Positions 35,352-44,277 of a stretch of DNA of 64,000 nt are shown in pieces. Every line of letters starts with the position of its first letter. Within the stretch, counting starts at the first letter, position 1. The position numbers were made by a program, and so were the translations under genes. A model generated the notes under the pieces. It was not told where the DNA came from. It worked only from the letters and a program-made list of their open reading frames with translations, and did not search any database. This stretch comes from Peribacillus faecalis (GTDB taxonomy: Bacteria > Bacillota > Bacilli > Bacillales > DSM-1321). Location of the stretch: positions 1 to 64,000 of the forward strand of contig NZ_JACXSI010000013.1 of NCBI RefSeq assembly GCF_014712675.1, in the 5' to 3' direction.

Positions 35352-36704
35352 TTAAGAGCCCATTACATCATGGTTTTCCAAGAACTTCGTGTTGAATTCT
35401 CCATCAACAAAAGTCTCGTGCTGAAGCAACTTCAAGTGGAACGGAATTGTCGTATGAATGCCTTCAATTACAAATTCACTTAAAGCACGTTTCATTCGAT
35501 CAATCGCTTCTTGACGTGTTTTACCGTGAGTAATGACTTTAGCAATCATACTATCATAAAATGGCGGAATTGTATAACCCGGATAAGCGGCAGAATCTAC
35601 CCTTACGCCATAACCGCCCGGCGGAAGATACATTTCGATTTTCCCGGCTGAAGGCATAAAGTTCTTGCTTGGGTTTTCCGCATTGATTCGGCATTCAATA
35701 GACCAGCCGTTAAAAGTTACCTCATCTTGAGTTAAACAAAGTTTCTCTCCGTTTGCAACACGAATTTGCTCTTTGATTAAATCAACACCAGTTACCATCT
35801 CAGTAACGGGATGCTCAACTTGAATACGCGTATTCATTTCCATGAAGTAAAACTTTTTATTTCTATAATCATAAATAAATTCTACTGTGCCGGCACCTGA
35901 GTAATCAACCGCTAAAGCAGCTTTTACAGCAGCTTCTCCCATTGCAGCACGAATTTCTTCGGTAATAGCAGGAGATGGTGTTTCTTCCAGCAATTTTTGT
36001 AATCGTCTTTGAATTGTGCAATCACGTTCACCCAAGTGAATCGCGTTTCCGTGATTGTCAGCCAATACTTGAATTTCTACGTGACGGAAATCTTCAATAT
36101 ATTTTTCTAAATATACACCAGGGTTGCCGAATGCAGTAGCAGCTTCCTGTTGTGTGATGTTGATGCCTTTTACAAGCTCATCTTCATCTCTTGCAACACG
36201 AATTCCTTTACCGCCTCCGCCTGCTGTTGCTTTAATGATGACAGGGTAACCAATTTTATTGGCTGTTTCCTTACCATGTTCAATATCTTGGATGATGCCG
36301 TCAGATCCCGGAACAATCGGAACTCCTGCAGCTTCCATCGTATCTCTCGCAACGTCTTTCGTACCCATTTTGGAAATCGCTTCCGGAGAAGGGCCTACCC
36401 AAATGATATCGCACTCTCTACACAATTCAGCAAAGCTTGCATTTTCCGCTAAGAAGCCATAACCCGGATGGATCGCATCACAGTTTGTCTTTTTAGCAAC
36501 ACTTATAATATTCACAGTATTCAAATAACTATCTTTAGAAAGAATCGGTCCGATGCAATATGCCTCATCTGCAAGCTGAACATGCAACGCTTCACGGTCA
36601 CCTTCAGAGTAAACCGCTACAGACTCTATACCTAATTCTTTACATGCACGGATAACACGAACAGCAATTTCTCCTCTATTTGCAATCAATAGTTTCTTTA
36701 TCAT
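35352..36704 (-). CDS. accC: Acetyl-CoA carboxylase biotin carboxylase subunit
   Basis: ATP-dependent carboxylation of the biotin on AccB, the first half-reaction of fatty acid synthesis. The ATP-grasp fold has [18 protein letters not shown], the glycine-rich ATP loop [16 protein letters not shown], the metal-binding [20 protein letters not shown] ([14 protein letters not shown]) and the C-terminal [12 protein letters not shown]. 450 aa. ATG 36704 follows AAGGAG at 9 bases; accB is 14 bp upstream. It may also serve YqjD, which has no biotin carboxylase partner nearby, but that is inference. Confidence 0.96.
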   Translation of the reverse strand: MIKKLLIANRGEIAVRVIRACKELGIESVAVYSEGDREALHVQLADEAYCIGPILSKDSYLNTVNIISVAKKTNCDAIHPGYGFLAENASFAELCRECDIIWVGPSPEAISKMGTKDVARDTMEAAGVPIVPGSDGIIQDIEHGKETANKIGYPVIIKATAGGGGKGIRVARDEDELVKGINITQQEAATAFGNPGVYLEKYIEDFRHVEIQVLADNHGNAIHLGERDCTIQRRLQKLLEETPSPAITEEIRAAMGEAAVKAALAVDYSGAGTVEFIYDYRNKKFYFMEMNTRIQVEHPVTEMVTGVDLIKEQIRVANGEKLCLTQDEVTFNGWSIECRINAENPSKNFMPSAGKIEMYLPPGGYGVRVDSAAYPGYTIPPFYDSMIAKVITHGKTRQEAIDRMKRALSEFVIEGIHTTIPFHLKLLQHETFVDGEFNTKFLENHDVMGS

Positions 36705-36718
36705 CTTGTTACAGCTCC

Positions 36719-37225
36719 TTATTCAGCTCTTACTAAGAATAATGGTTGGCCATATTCTACAAGCTGTCCATCTTTTACAAGAATTTCGACAATTTCCCCT
36801 TTTACTTCTGCTGTAATTTCATTGAAAAGCTTCATAGCTTCAACGATACATACAACATCGTCATCAGAAACTTTTGAACCGACTTTTACATATGCTTCTG
36901 CATCCGGTGATGGAGATTGATAGAAAGTTCCTACCATAGGAGAAGTAACTTTATGAAGATTTTCATCAACTGTCTTCACTTCTTCTTTTGCAGCTGGTTC
37001 TGCTTGAACTGCCGGAGTTGCTTTCTCTGCTGCCGGAGCTGCCGGTTTAACTTCAGTAGCAGCCGTCGGAGCTGCCGGAGTCGGAATTGAAACTTGAGGA
37101 ACAACTACACTTCCACCTGACTTTTTCATTTCAATTTTAGTCCCGCTTTGCTCATATACAAATTCCTGAATGCTTGAACTATCCACTAATTTAATTAATT
37201 CTCTGATTTCTTGTACTTTTAACAA
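36719..37225 (-). CDS. accB: Acetyl-CoA carboxylase biotin carrier protein
   Basis: Carries the biotin that shuttles CO2 between AccC and the carboxyltransferase. The N-terminal segment [23 protein letters not shown] is followed by an Ala/Pro/Thr-rich flexible linker of about 55 residues and the biotinyl domain with the [10 protein letters not shown] acceptor lysine. TTG 37225 gives [10 protein letters not shown], aligned with B. subtilis AccB; GGGGTG lies upstream. The apparent upstream ATG at 37240 is within that site. It is the first gene of accB-accC-yqhY, with a clear promoter. Confidence 0.94.
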   Translation of the reverse strand: MLKVQEIRELIKLVDSSSIQEFVYEQSGTKIEMKKSGGSVVVPQVSIPTPAAPTAATEVKPAAPAAEKATPAVQAEPAAKEEVKTVDENLHKVTSPMVGTFYQSPSPDAEAYVKVGSKVSDDDVVCIVEAMKLFNEITAEVKGEIVEILVKDGQLVEYGQPLFLVRAE

Positions 37226-37268
37226 CGTACTGCACCCCATTCCCTATTATTAAAAAACCACTATTGAT

Positions 37269-37297
37269 ATCATAATATAATTCCTGTACTAATACAA
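37269..37297 (-). promoter_or_regulatory. SigA-type promoter of accB-accC-yqhY
   Basis: On the minus strand: -35 TTGTAT (37292-37297), 17-bp spacer, -10 TATGAT (37269-37274), 44 bases upstream of the TTG start. The stretch 37298-37473 shows no gene. Confidence 0.6.
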
Positions 37298-37473
37298 TCT
37301 TTGAATGCGATTTATCTGAAGATTTCTAAAAAAACCTAATAATCTTATCTTTTTCTGCCTTTTTATGTAAACTAATGGTTTAATTTTTCATTATATGTCA
37401 TTTTTATTCCAAATATGTAAGTGCTGTTATACAATATCAATAAAATGGATTTTTGTGGAAATGAAAGTTTCGA

Positions 37474-38722
37474 ATGGATAAAATAGAGCAAATTAAAACA
37501 GATGATCTCAACAGCAAGAATGGTTTGGTTATTAAAGCTACCTTTGTATCTGTCATCTTAGCCGCCATGGTGGATACTTTTTTACAAAAAGAATTAGCAA
37601 TCATCTAATCTATAATAATCGCAGGCGGAATCAGAGTCGGAATTGTCGCACTTATGCACACAATGAAAAAAGGCACCCATTTTATTCCTCACATAGCTTC
37701 CTTCCTTGTAGCCATTGTCTTGTACATCATTATGTAAAACAGCATTTCGCCTACAGCCTTCACGCTAGTATATTTTGTCCTGGCAACGTGCGCTATGTAT
37801 ATGTCCCCTATCATCCTTCGTTTAGGATTTCTTTTAGGCTTGCTGATGAACTCTACGTTTATAGTTCGTTATCACGAAGAACTTAATCTTGAATTTGCTA
37901 ATTTTGCAATTGTATTCTTGCTGTAACCAATCCAATACAATTACTGATATTAGAAATTCGCTTATAGATACAAGATCAATGGTCGAGAAATCCACTTCAT
38001 TGTCCGAACAATTATTAGAAAAAGCCCAATTCGCTGAGACAAATGCCGTTGACGGTAACTCTTATATGACCAACCTGGAAAAAGATTTTAAAGAATTCGC
38101 TATGCAAATGGATGTTATAGCAGCGAAAATGTCTGTGCTTTTTAATGAAGTGACCGAAGCATCTGTCTATGTGAAGGATATCCAGAACATTGCCCAACAA
38201 ACAAATTTGCTCGCACTAAATGCTTCCATTGAAGCTGCGAGTGTAGGGGACAATGGAAAAGGATTTGCCGTTGTCGCTGAGGAAGTACGCAAGCCCGCAG
38301 AAACATCGAGAATAACAGCAGAGCATATATCACAAAATCTTGCAGCACTTCATACCGAGACAACCGATGCAAATGAACGCATCCAATCTGCAGCAAAAAT
38401 CAGCACAAAAAATACCGATATTGCCATAAAAGCTAAACAACGTTTTACCACAATCGTTGATAATGTCTCAGACTTAAAGAACCACATTACATAGTCTTAT
38501 ACGTTCATGACAGGTATTGAAGACTCCGCTAAAAGGGTGGACGATGCGATGGATGATTTCAGCGCAATTATTGAGCAAGCCAATGCAAAACTGCAGCAAC
38601 TAGCATCGCCTACCACTCTCCAAACAACCCAAACAACTGAATACAGAAAATTAATAGCTTTAATAAAGGAAACCGATCAGTCTTTGCAAAACTTAACTAA
38701 TTTGCATGAAACCCAACTTTAA
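37474..38722 (+). pseudogene. Decayed methyl-accepting chemotaxis protein
   Basis: A chemoreceptor gene broken at several points. The N-terminal frame starts at ATG 37474 (MDKIEQIKTDDLNSKNGLVI) and encodes a multi-helix membrane sensor. It is interrupted by in-frame TAA at 37606 and 37735 and ends at TAA 37924. The reading then shifts by one frame: from about 37925 to 38491 it encodes a cytoplasmic signalling domain with the MCP hairpin-tip signature ([30 protein letters not shown]). A TAG at 38492 interrupts the same frame, and the last helix (EDSAKRVDDAMDDFSAI) continues to 38722. The hairpin has lost the usual Ala-Arg (EAARAGE is EAASVGD) and the KLAE (here KPAE) residues. With three nonsense codons and a frameshift, no functional receptor can be made. 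Confidence 0.9.
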
Positions 38723-38750
38723 ATTATCACGGAATAATAGTTAAATTATA

Positions 38751-38816
38751 AAGAAAAACCGTTACCGGACCTTTTTCATTTTTGCATATGTCTCTTGAGT
38801 TTACTTCAATGAAAAA
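38751..38816 (+). repeat. R1 repeat, left-half copy D
   Basis: The left half of R1 (AAGAAAAACCGTTACCGGAC, then CTTTTTCATTTTTG, ending TTTACTTCAATGAAAAAC), immediately adjoining the spoIIIAH terminator stem. Same orientation as copies A and B. Confidence 0.82.
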
Positions 38817-38856
38817 CAGGGCATTTGACAGTCATTACAGACTGTCGAATGCCCTG
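38817..38856 (-). terminator. Terminator of the spoIIIA operon
   Basis: A 16-bp stem with one mismatch (38817-38832 with 38841-38856), followed on the minus strand by TTTTT that belongs to the R1 half-element. It lies 16 bases past the spoIIIAH stop. Confidence 0.92.
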
Positions 38857-38871
38857 TCCTTATTTTTAGTT

Positions 38872-39471
38872 TCAGTTACTGGATTTAGCTTGCTTGACCT
38901 CAACAGTCACATTTTCTACATCCGGGATCTCATCAAATACTAACCTGATAATATCATTCGTTTGCCCTTTCGTCAGTTCATCTGACTTAACAGTCACTTT
39001 CACTTGTTCTCCATCCGCCTGCACAAACGCTGCATCAAAATTCATATCGACTATGAAAGTTTCAAGAATTGTTTCTTTTTGATTGATTGTTCGGAGTTGC
39101 TTAATCATTTCATTGGCTTCATCTCTTTCTGCCGCTGTCAACTCTGTATTTGATAGTCTGATTGTCAGTTCCTCAATTAAACGATTTCGCTCATCTGTCA
39201 CTTCCATGCGCATTGTTTCGAAAGTTTGGTCACTTCCTGTCGGTGATACCTCTTTTGTGCTACTTTTCTCACCAGTTTCCGCATCATTTTCTCCTGCATC
39301 CTGCTGTTTTTCACCATCCGCCCCCTGCTCTTCCGCTTCATTGCTCTCATTGTTTACAGTTGTCGCCATATTTGTACCTTGATTAGGGTCAAGCGTTACA
39401 TAGTAGACTGATAATACAATTACTAAACTCAGCATCGTTAAAAGCCAAACCGTTTGTTTCTTTAATAACAT
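38872..39471 (-). CDS. spoIIIAH: Stage III sporulation protein AH
   Basis: A mother-cell membrane protein whose extracellular YscJ/FliF-like ring domain binds forespore SpoIIQ across the intermembrane space. One N-terminal membrane helix (VWLLTMLSLVIVLSVYYVTL, residues about 8-27) is followed by an acidic low-complexity linker (about 35-80: EEQGADGEKQQDAGEND). The ring-building domain is at the C terminus (KETILETFIVDMNFDAAFVQADGEQVKVTV). At 199 aa it is near the B. subtilis length (218). ATG 39471. It is the last gene of the spoIIIA operon; the terminator is shared with an R1 half-repeat. Confidence 0.95.
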   Translation of the reverse strand: MLLKKQTVWLLTMLSLVIVLSVYYVTLDPNQGTNMATTVNNESNEAEEQGADGEKQQDAGENDAETGEKSSTKEVSPTGSDQTFETMRMEVTDERNRLIEELTIRLSNTELTAAERDEANEMIKQLRTINQKETILETFIVDMNFDAAFVQADGEQVKVTVKSDELTKGQTNDIIRLVFDEIPDVENVTVEVKQAKSSN

Positions 39472-39483
39472 TCCAATTCCTCC

Positions 39484-40152
39484 TTATTTTTTCGGCATTA
39501 CTGCAACCTTATGGGTCGGTATATCCAATACACGTGTTACAGCTTCAACAATCCATTTTTTTATAGTCACGTCATCGGCTCCTTTGGCAACAACAAGAAC
39601 TCCTCTTACTTCCGGCTTTTGTGTTTCCTGCACAACCGGTACCTCTTGATCGCCATTTCGAACAATGACCACTTGTTCATCATCTGATATATCTTCCACC
39701 GTGCGCTTGCCGCCTTCACGGTCAGTTTCATCCGTCACTTGCTTTTGGTTCACCCGATTCTTCTGGTAAACTTTCTTTTCAGTAGCCTCCACATTGACGA
39801 CAATCGTCACATCTGAGACGCCGTTAATTGCCTCTAGAGCTTCTTTTACCGCATGCTCAAAACTTTCCTCATAATCAGCGATTGTTTTGTCAGAGCTCGT
39901 TCCTTTATTGCCGAACGTCTCTACATCTTCTGTTTTTTCCTGTTCAAACACCGGAACAGCTTCATTCGATGCGAAGTTCTGAGACTGTGATGAAAAGAAA
40001 TCGCTGACCATCATAAGCATGACTCCTAATACCAGTAACGCCAACAAATAAAAGTATAAAGTCGGCTTCTTTTTTTGCGCTTTATCTGCCGGGTGTTGAT
40101 CTTGCTTCCATAATTTCTTGATCCATTTGAGAAACCTATGATCCTCTTTCAA
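39484..40152 (-). CDS. spoIIIAG: Stage III sporulation protein AG
   Basis: A component of the SpoIIIA-SpoIIQ channel; it forms a large ring in the intermembrane space. One membrane helix (LYFYLLALLVLGVMLMMVSDFF) follows a basic cytoplasmic N terminus, then the ring-building domain (EAINGVSDVTIVVNVEATEKKVYQKN, RGVLVVAKGADDVTIKKWIVEAVTRVLDIPTHKVAVMPKK). I chose the TTG at 40152, spaced 10 bases from AAAGGAGGG; it gives 222 aa, close to B. subtilis (229). The ATG at 40200 lies before that site. Unlike in B. subtilis, 159 bases of non-coding sequence separate it from spoIIIAF. Confidence 0.9.
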   Translation of the reverse strand: MKEDHRFLKWIKKLWKQDQHPADKAQKKKPTLYFYLLALLVLGVMLMMVSDFFSSQSQNFASNEAVPVFEQEKTEDVETFGNKGTSSDKTIADYEESFEHAVKEALEAINGVSDVTIVVNVEATEKKVYQKNRVNQKQVTDETDREGGKRTVEDISDDEQVVIVRNGDQEVPVVQETQKPEVRGVLVVAKGADDVTIKKWIVEAVTRVLDIPTHKVAVMPKK

Positions 40153-40311
40153 AATAAAGTGCCCTCCTTTCAACATTTCTATAGAGTGTCTCCACCCCAT
40201 ATACCGACAGGGTATAGATAGAAAGGTTCATTTCCCCCAACTGAAATGTTGAAGCATGCTTGGTCCAACAAAAGATTTCACGAGATAAAATTTGGTCTTG
40301 GACTTGCCGCT
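40153..40311 (-). repeat. Non-coding insertion with an R1 remnant between spoIIIAF and spoIIIAG
   Basis: A 159-base gap in an otherwise tightly packed operon. On the minus strand it contains GGCAAGTCCAAGACC, then TTGGACCAAGCATG, which match the right part of R1 (GGCAGGACTAAGACG and AGGACCAAGCATG). GAAGC/GCTTC ends suggest a hairpin. An inverted repeat TTCAATTCG/CGAATTGAA (40311-40319, 40326-40334) overlaps the spoIIIAF stop. There is no U-tract, so the operon is probably still read through. Confidence 0.5.
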
Positions 40312-40923
40312 TCAATTCGCCGAGCCGAATTGAAAATCGACTTCAATTTGTTCTGCATCTATACCCCATTGAGTTGCCAGGAACTGTGTAATATCATCAG
40401 ATTGTTCACTTTGCTCGGTTAAAGATTTTTTCGTATCAATATCTACTACGCGGACTGTTTCAATCGCATTATCATTTTCATGCTCGGCAAGTATGACTGA
40501 TATGACTGCTATGTCGTCTGGAATGACAGGATTGTCAAGGGTCTTTAAGGACACTTCTATATGTTCAAAGGCATAATTATATCGATTGATCAACTCCTCT
40601 TCTCCATCCGTTTTTAATTGGACAGCCACTTCTTCTAAAATATATGCGGAAGTAACAGCTTGTATTTCTTTTTTCTTGCTGTCTATTAAAATTTCCATAT
40701 TTTCACCCTGCTCATTATTGATAGACATCGCCGTTTCTACTATTTCATCGATATCCGTTGACAGCAGTTTGAAAATCGGCGAAAGCATAATCGTGATCAG
40801 CAATAATCCAATGACCATCTTGGCATATTTGCGCATCGCTGTATTCGGCAAGAGCATGTCCATAATGGTTGCAAGAATAATGAAAATGATAATATTAGTG
40901 ACCCAGCCAGTCAGATAACTCAT
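40312..40923 (-). CDS. spoIIIAF: Stage III sporulation protein AF
   Basis: A component of the SpoIIIA channel. Two N-terminal membrane helices (WVTNIIIFIILATIMDMLLP and MVIGLLLITIMLSPIFKLL, with a short turn) are followed by an extracellular ring-building-like domain (EVAVQLKTDGEEELINRYNYAFEHIEVSL). 203 aa matches B. subtilis (206). ATG 40923 is 10 bases downstream of spoIIIAE. The role, with AG and AH, is to bridge mother cell and forespore membranes for late SigG activity. Confidence 0.94.
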   Translation of the reverse strand: MSYLTGWVTNIIIFIILATIMDMLLPNTAMRKYAKMVIGLLLITIMLSPIFKLLSTDIDEIVETAMSINNEQGENMEILIDSKKKEIQAVTSAYILEEVAVQLKTDGEEELINRYNYAFEHIEVSLKTLDNPVIPDDIAVISVILAEHENDNAIETVRVVDIDTKKSLTEQSEQSDDITQFLATQWGIDAEQIEVDFQFGSAN

Positions 40924-40933
40924 CCACTTTCAC

Positions 40934-42145
40934 CTACCTCACCATTAAAGTAACGTTTCCGGCTGCGATTATGATTGTCATACTTAAAAAGAACATGATT
41001 GAAACAATAGCTAAGGCAGCGAATATATACATGATGCTTTTACTGATGACATCGAGGCATTGAATGACGGGACCGCCGCCAAGCGGTTGAAGTATGGCAG
41101 CTGCAAATTTGTAAATGAAGGCAATCATTAATATTTTCAGAGCCGGAAAAATCGCAATTAGCAGCAAGATAACGACGCCGGCGACTCCAACTGTATTTTT
41201 CAGTAAGACCGAAGCGCTGATTACTGTGTCTGCCGCGTCGGTGAACATTCTCCCAACAACCGGAATAAAATTGCCGGTAATGAATTTTGCCGTTCGGATC
41301 GAGACGCCATCTGCCACTGCCGAGGACGCTCCTTGCACAGAAATGACCCCTAAAAAAGCAGTCATGAAAATCCCGAGCAGACCGATGCTCCAATTCCTTA
41401 AAAGCGATGCCAGCTGCGATACTTTATAATGCTCGGTCAATGTGCTGACAATGCTTAAAACTGTTGCGATAAATAACAGCGGCAATATGACGCTGCCGAT
41501 TAATAACCCGCTCGTGTTCATCAAAAACAGTAAAATCGGATGAAAAAAAGCTGCTGATACAATGCCTCCGGAAGCTACAATCAGCGCCAACAGGAGCGGC
41601 ACTAAAGCTAAAAAGAAAGAAATCATTGTATCGATTGTTTCTTGGGCATAGTTGACCACAACGTAAAAACTATTGAGCGCAATTATGATTAAGACAATGA
41701 AAACAATGCTATAAGCAATCTTACTGACCGAGCTGTTCTCAAAAGCATTTTGGAGCGACTGAAGAAACATGCTGAAAATCGTCAGCAAAATTAGCATTCC
41801 GAGAAGTTTTCCGTTAGCCAGCAGTTCATGAAAAGCAAACTTCAAGAATCCTGACAGCCAGCCTTTCAGGGAAAAACTTTCATCGCCCTTGATAAAATCA
41901 ATCAATGAACCCTTTTGTCCTTCAGGCAAAAATCCGCCATACTCGTCCATAATCTGATTCCAAAACTGCTTCATTTCATCCAAATTAATTCGCTCCAAGC
42001 TGCTGTCTATTAGTTCATCTGTCGTTTCATTTTCTTCTAAGTTGCTATTTACATTGTTATTCACATCTGGTGAAGCGCGGGCAAAGTCTGGTTGGAGGAA
42101 TAAAATAATAAACAAAGATGACAGTAAAAGGAGATATTGCTTCAT
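40934..42145 (-). CDS. spoIIIAE: Stage III sporulation protein AE
   Basis: The largest membrane subunit of the SpoIIIA complex. The N-terminal signal peptide (MKQYLLLLSSLFIILFLQ) is followed by an acidic exported segment and about seven to eight membrane helices from residue about 105 on (GMLILLTIFSMFLQSL, IVFIVLIIIALNSFYVVV, FLALVPLLLALIVASGGIV, and others). The segment ISVQGASSAVADGVSIRTAKFITGNFIPVVGRMF is highly conserved in the family. 403 aa agrees with B. subtilis (399). GAGGTG precedes ATG 42145. Confidence 0.95.
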   Translation of the reverse strand: MKQYLLLLSSLFIILFLQPDFARASPDVNNNVNSNLEENETTDELIDSSLERINLDEMKQFWNQIMDEYGGFLPEGQKGSLIDFIKGDESFSLKGWLSGFLKFAFHELLANGKLLGMLILLTIFSMFLQSLQNAFENSSVSKIAYSIVFIVLIIIALNSFYVVVNYAQETIDTMISFFLALVPLLLALIVASGGIVSAAFFHPILLFLMNTSGLLIGSVILPLLFIATVLSIVSTLTEHYKVSQLASLLRNWSIGLLGIFMTAFLGVISVQGASSAVADGVSIRTAKFITGNFIPVVGRMFTDAADTVISASVLLKNTVGVAGVVILLLIAIFPALKILMIAFIYKFAAAILQPLGGGPVIQCLDVISKSIMYIFAALAIVSIMFFLSMTIIIAAGNVTLMVR

Positions 42146-42169
42146 TTCTTCACCTCAATATTCGCAATT

Positions 42170-42559
42170 CTAGCTTGGTATCAGATTCAATATAGTTTCG
42201 ATTAAAACTGTCAAAATCGGAATTGCCATTGCCAAAATGATGATCTTCCCCGCCAGCTCTATTTTTGATGCCAATGTTCCTTGTCCGGCATCCTTCGTTA
42301 TTTGCGACGCAAATTCCGCCAAGTATGCAATTCCGATAATCTTCAAAATCGTCTCGACATACGCTGTATTCACACTGGATTTTTGGGCGATCAGCTGAAG
42401 CATAGATATGATGTTATAAATTTGATCAACCAGGAGAAGAAAAATGGTACAACCGACAAATATGACAAGCAAAAACGCAAAATTCGGTTTTTGCTCCTTC
42501 AGTATCGTGGCTAGGAAGGTAGCCAATAAAGCGATTCCTATGATTTTCAGAATTTCAAT
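42170..42559 (-). CDS. spoIIIAD: Stage III sporulation protein AD, apparent ATT start
   Basis: A small membrane subunit (129 aa, about four helices) of the SpoIIIA complex. The core FLLVIFVGCTIFLLLVDQIY and the conserved YVETILKIIGIAYLAEF-SQITKDAGQGTLASKIELAGKI motif identify it. No ATG, GTG or TTG lies at the expected place. The reading frame aligned with B. subtilis SpoIIIAD (ID-IVQIVGLGLIATF) begins IEILKIIGIALLATF at an ATT codon at 42559, spaced 7 bases from GGGGAGGG. The first standard codon, TTG 42526, would remove 11 conserved residues and has no ribosome binding site. CTG 42550 is 16 bases from the site, too far. I therefore propose an ATT start. Confidence 0.85.
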   Translation of the reverse strand: MEILKIIGIALLATFLATILKEQKPNFAFLLVIFVGCTIFLLLVDQIYNIISMLQLIAQKSSVNTAYVETILKIIGIAYLAEFASQITKDAGQGTLASKIELAGKIIILAMAIPILTVLIETILNLIPS

Positions 42560-42577
42560 TGTCGTTCCCTCCCCACA

Positions 42578-42781
42578 TTACTGGAACAAAAATACAGACT
42601 TTATTTTCGTGAATAATTGATCCAATATTTGAGCAACCATAAATAAAATATAAATAAAGCCGAACAATGTGACCCACTGGGAGTATTCCTTTTTATTAAT
42701 TTGTTCGAGAAGTGTATTGATGAACGCGATTACAATCCCGACTCCTGCAATTTTAAAAATTAAACCGACTTCTATACCCAT
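42578..42781 (-). CDS. spoIIIAC: Stage III sporulation protein AC
   Basis: A 67-aa two-helix membrane subunit of the SpoIIIA channel. Helix 1 is about residues 4-22 (EVGLIFKIAGVGIVIAFIN) and helix 2 about 35-54 (WVTLFGFIYILFMVAQILD). The IAGVGIVIAFINTLLEQINKKEYSQW segment (here in two parts, IAGVGIVIAFIN and KKEYSQW) is near-identical in Bacillus. ATG 42781. It lies 22 bases after spoIIIAB and 18 bases before the proposed spoIIIAD start. Confidence 0.95.
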   Translation of the reverse strand: MGIEVGLIFKIAGVGIVIAFINTLLEQINKKEYSQWVTLFGFIYILFMVAQILDQLFTKIKSVFLFQ

Positions 42782-42803
42782 ATTGGTTTCCCCCTACAGC
42801 TGG

Positions 42804-43322
42804 TTAAACAAGCAAAATAATTAGCAACAGACCGACTAAAACTCCTAAGCTTTTAATCATTTTTTCATACTTGCTTTGCGCGAGCAGTGCTTCATTTTCT
42901 TCTCGCTCTAGATGCGTCATCGTTAAAGCGATTTGTTTCTGTTGCTGAAAACGGTCATGCTTGCCGAGCGTTTCTCCAAACTGCTCTAAAATCTCCAAAT
43001 CCTTCGTCTGTAACGCCAACATTGAACTGATACTCTTTAAACTCTCTGTCCACGCACGCTTTACGGTTGCTCCTTCCGTTTGCAGGTTCGCTGAAAACCT
43101 ATTAAAGAATAGATTGACCGGTTTTGGCATTTGTTTCGATAAGCGGACCGATGCTTCTTGCAAAGGAATATGACCAAACATGATCTCAGCCTCTAATGCT
43201 TGCAGTGCTGTTTTGAAATAGCGCAATTGCTTCGGACGTTCACTTAAATGACGGGAAAATTGAAATCCTAGTATAGTACAGGCCGCAAAAATAAGAGCTG
43301 CTCCCACTATTTTGATCATCAT
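42804..43322 (-). CDS. spoIIIAB: Stage III sporulation protein AB
   Basis: A 172-aa GspF-like subunit of the SpoIIIA complex with one membrane helix at each end (IKIVGAALIFAACTILGFQF and SLGVLVGLLLIILLV) around a helical cytoplasmic domain (LRYFKTALQALEAEIMFGHIPLQEA). It probably anchors the SpoIIIAA ATPase, by analogy with type II secretion. Start codons ATG 43322 or ATG 43319 are both possible; the first overlaps the spoIIIAA stop (ATGA) and GGGGTG precedes them. Confidence 0.94.
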   Translation of the reverse strand: MMIKIVGAALIFAACTILGFQFSRHLSERPKQLRYFKTALQALEAEIMFGHIPLQEASVRLSKQMPKPVNLFFNRFSANLQTEGATVKRAWTESLKSISSMLALQTKDLEILEQFGETLGKHDRFQQQKQIALTMTHLEREENEALLAQSKYEKMIKSLGVLVGLLLIILLV

Positions 43323-44242
43323 TTCACCCCTCGTTCCAGCCGCAATGCATCACCCTTGTTATCAATCACTTTATAATGAAATCCTCTTTTGCTATCCCTG
43401 CTGAGCACAACGAAGCGTTCAAATGCCCGGTAATTCATTAGTTTCTGTATACTGGGCCGCTTCATCACATCGTCGAACGAATAGCCGTGTGTTGTAGTCA
43501 TAAGCTTTATGCCTGCATGTATTGCTTCAATAACTGCCTCCGCATCTTCCATTCTGCCGATTTCATCCGCTACAATAACATCCGGGCTCATCGAACGAAT
43601 AAGCATCATCATTCCTTCCGCCTTCGGACAAGCGTCCAGCACATCAATGCGGGGGCCGAATTGCAATTGTGGAACACCTTGCACACAACCGGCAATTTCC
43701 GAACGTTCATCTACAATACCGACTTTTAATGCACGCTTTATCGGATTTTCACCCCCAATAGAGACGATTCTTGCTAAGTCGCGTAATATCGTTGTTTTTC
43801 CGGATTGCGGTGGACCGATAATCATCGTATTTCTCCAATCATCGTCATATAAATATGGAATCAGGCTCTCAGCGCATCCTGTCTTCTCCCTGGCAATTCT
43901 TATGTTATATGATGAAATATGAATAATTGCTTTTACATGACCACCGTCCAAAATAACCTTTCCGGCAATCCCTACCCGGTGTCCTCCTTCGATTGTAATG
44001 TAGCCCCGTTTCAGCTCCTCCTCCATCGTGTACATTGAAAATTGGGTGATGCGGTTCAACAGTTGAGTTGCCTCTTCTTCCGTTACAATAAAAGGCAAAA
44101 ATTCATATGAGCCTCCTGCCGATATTTCAATTGGTCTGCCAATTCGTATTCGAATTTCTTCAATTTTGTCTAATACACTTGGAGGCATATGTTGCAGCTG
44201 TTCAGCGATTTTTTTCGGCAAAAAAGAAAAGATTGATTGCAC
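43319..44242 (-). CDS. spoIIIAA: Stage III sporulation protein AA, ATPase
   Basis: The cytoplasmic secretion-type ATPase that powers the mother cell-forespore channel. Walker A is MIIGPPQSGKTTILRDLARI, Walker B is MSPDVIVADEIGRMEDAEAVIEAI, and the His-box is MTTTHGYSFDDV. The N-terminal domain (KIEEIRIRIGRPIEI) precedes the ATPase core. 307 aa matches B. subtilis. GTG 44242 is preceded by AAAGGAGGGGAGG. It is the first gene of spoIIIAA-AH. The upstream 300 bases include an R1 repeat whose right end lies 35 bases before the start, so the SigE promoter, which I could not assign with confidence, must lie in or close to the repeat. Confidence 0.96.
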   Translation of the reverse strand: MQSIFSFLPKKIAEQLQHMPPSVLDKIEEIRIRIGRPIEISAGGSYEFLPFIVTEEEATQLLNRITQFSMYTMEEELKRGYITIEGGHRVGIAGKVILDGGHVKAIIHISSYNIRIAREKTGCAESLIPYLYDDDWRNTMIIGPPQSGKTTILRDLARIVSIGGENPIKRALKVGIVDERSEIAGCVQGVPQLQFGPRIDVLDACPKAEGMMMLIRSMSPDVIVADEIGRMEDAEAVIEAIHAGIKLMTTTHGYSFDDVMKRPSIQKLMNYRAFERFVVLSRDSKRGFHYKVIDNKGDALRLERGVK

Positions 44243-44277
44243 GGAAGCCTCCCCTCCTTTAGTGTTGATACTTATTG

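Noticed and set aside
37889-38494. Intact short chemotaxis signalling protein
   Set aside because: The frame starts inside the membrane region after a frameshift, has no ribosome binding site and lacks conserved hairpin residues; it is part of a pseudogene.
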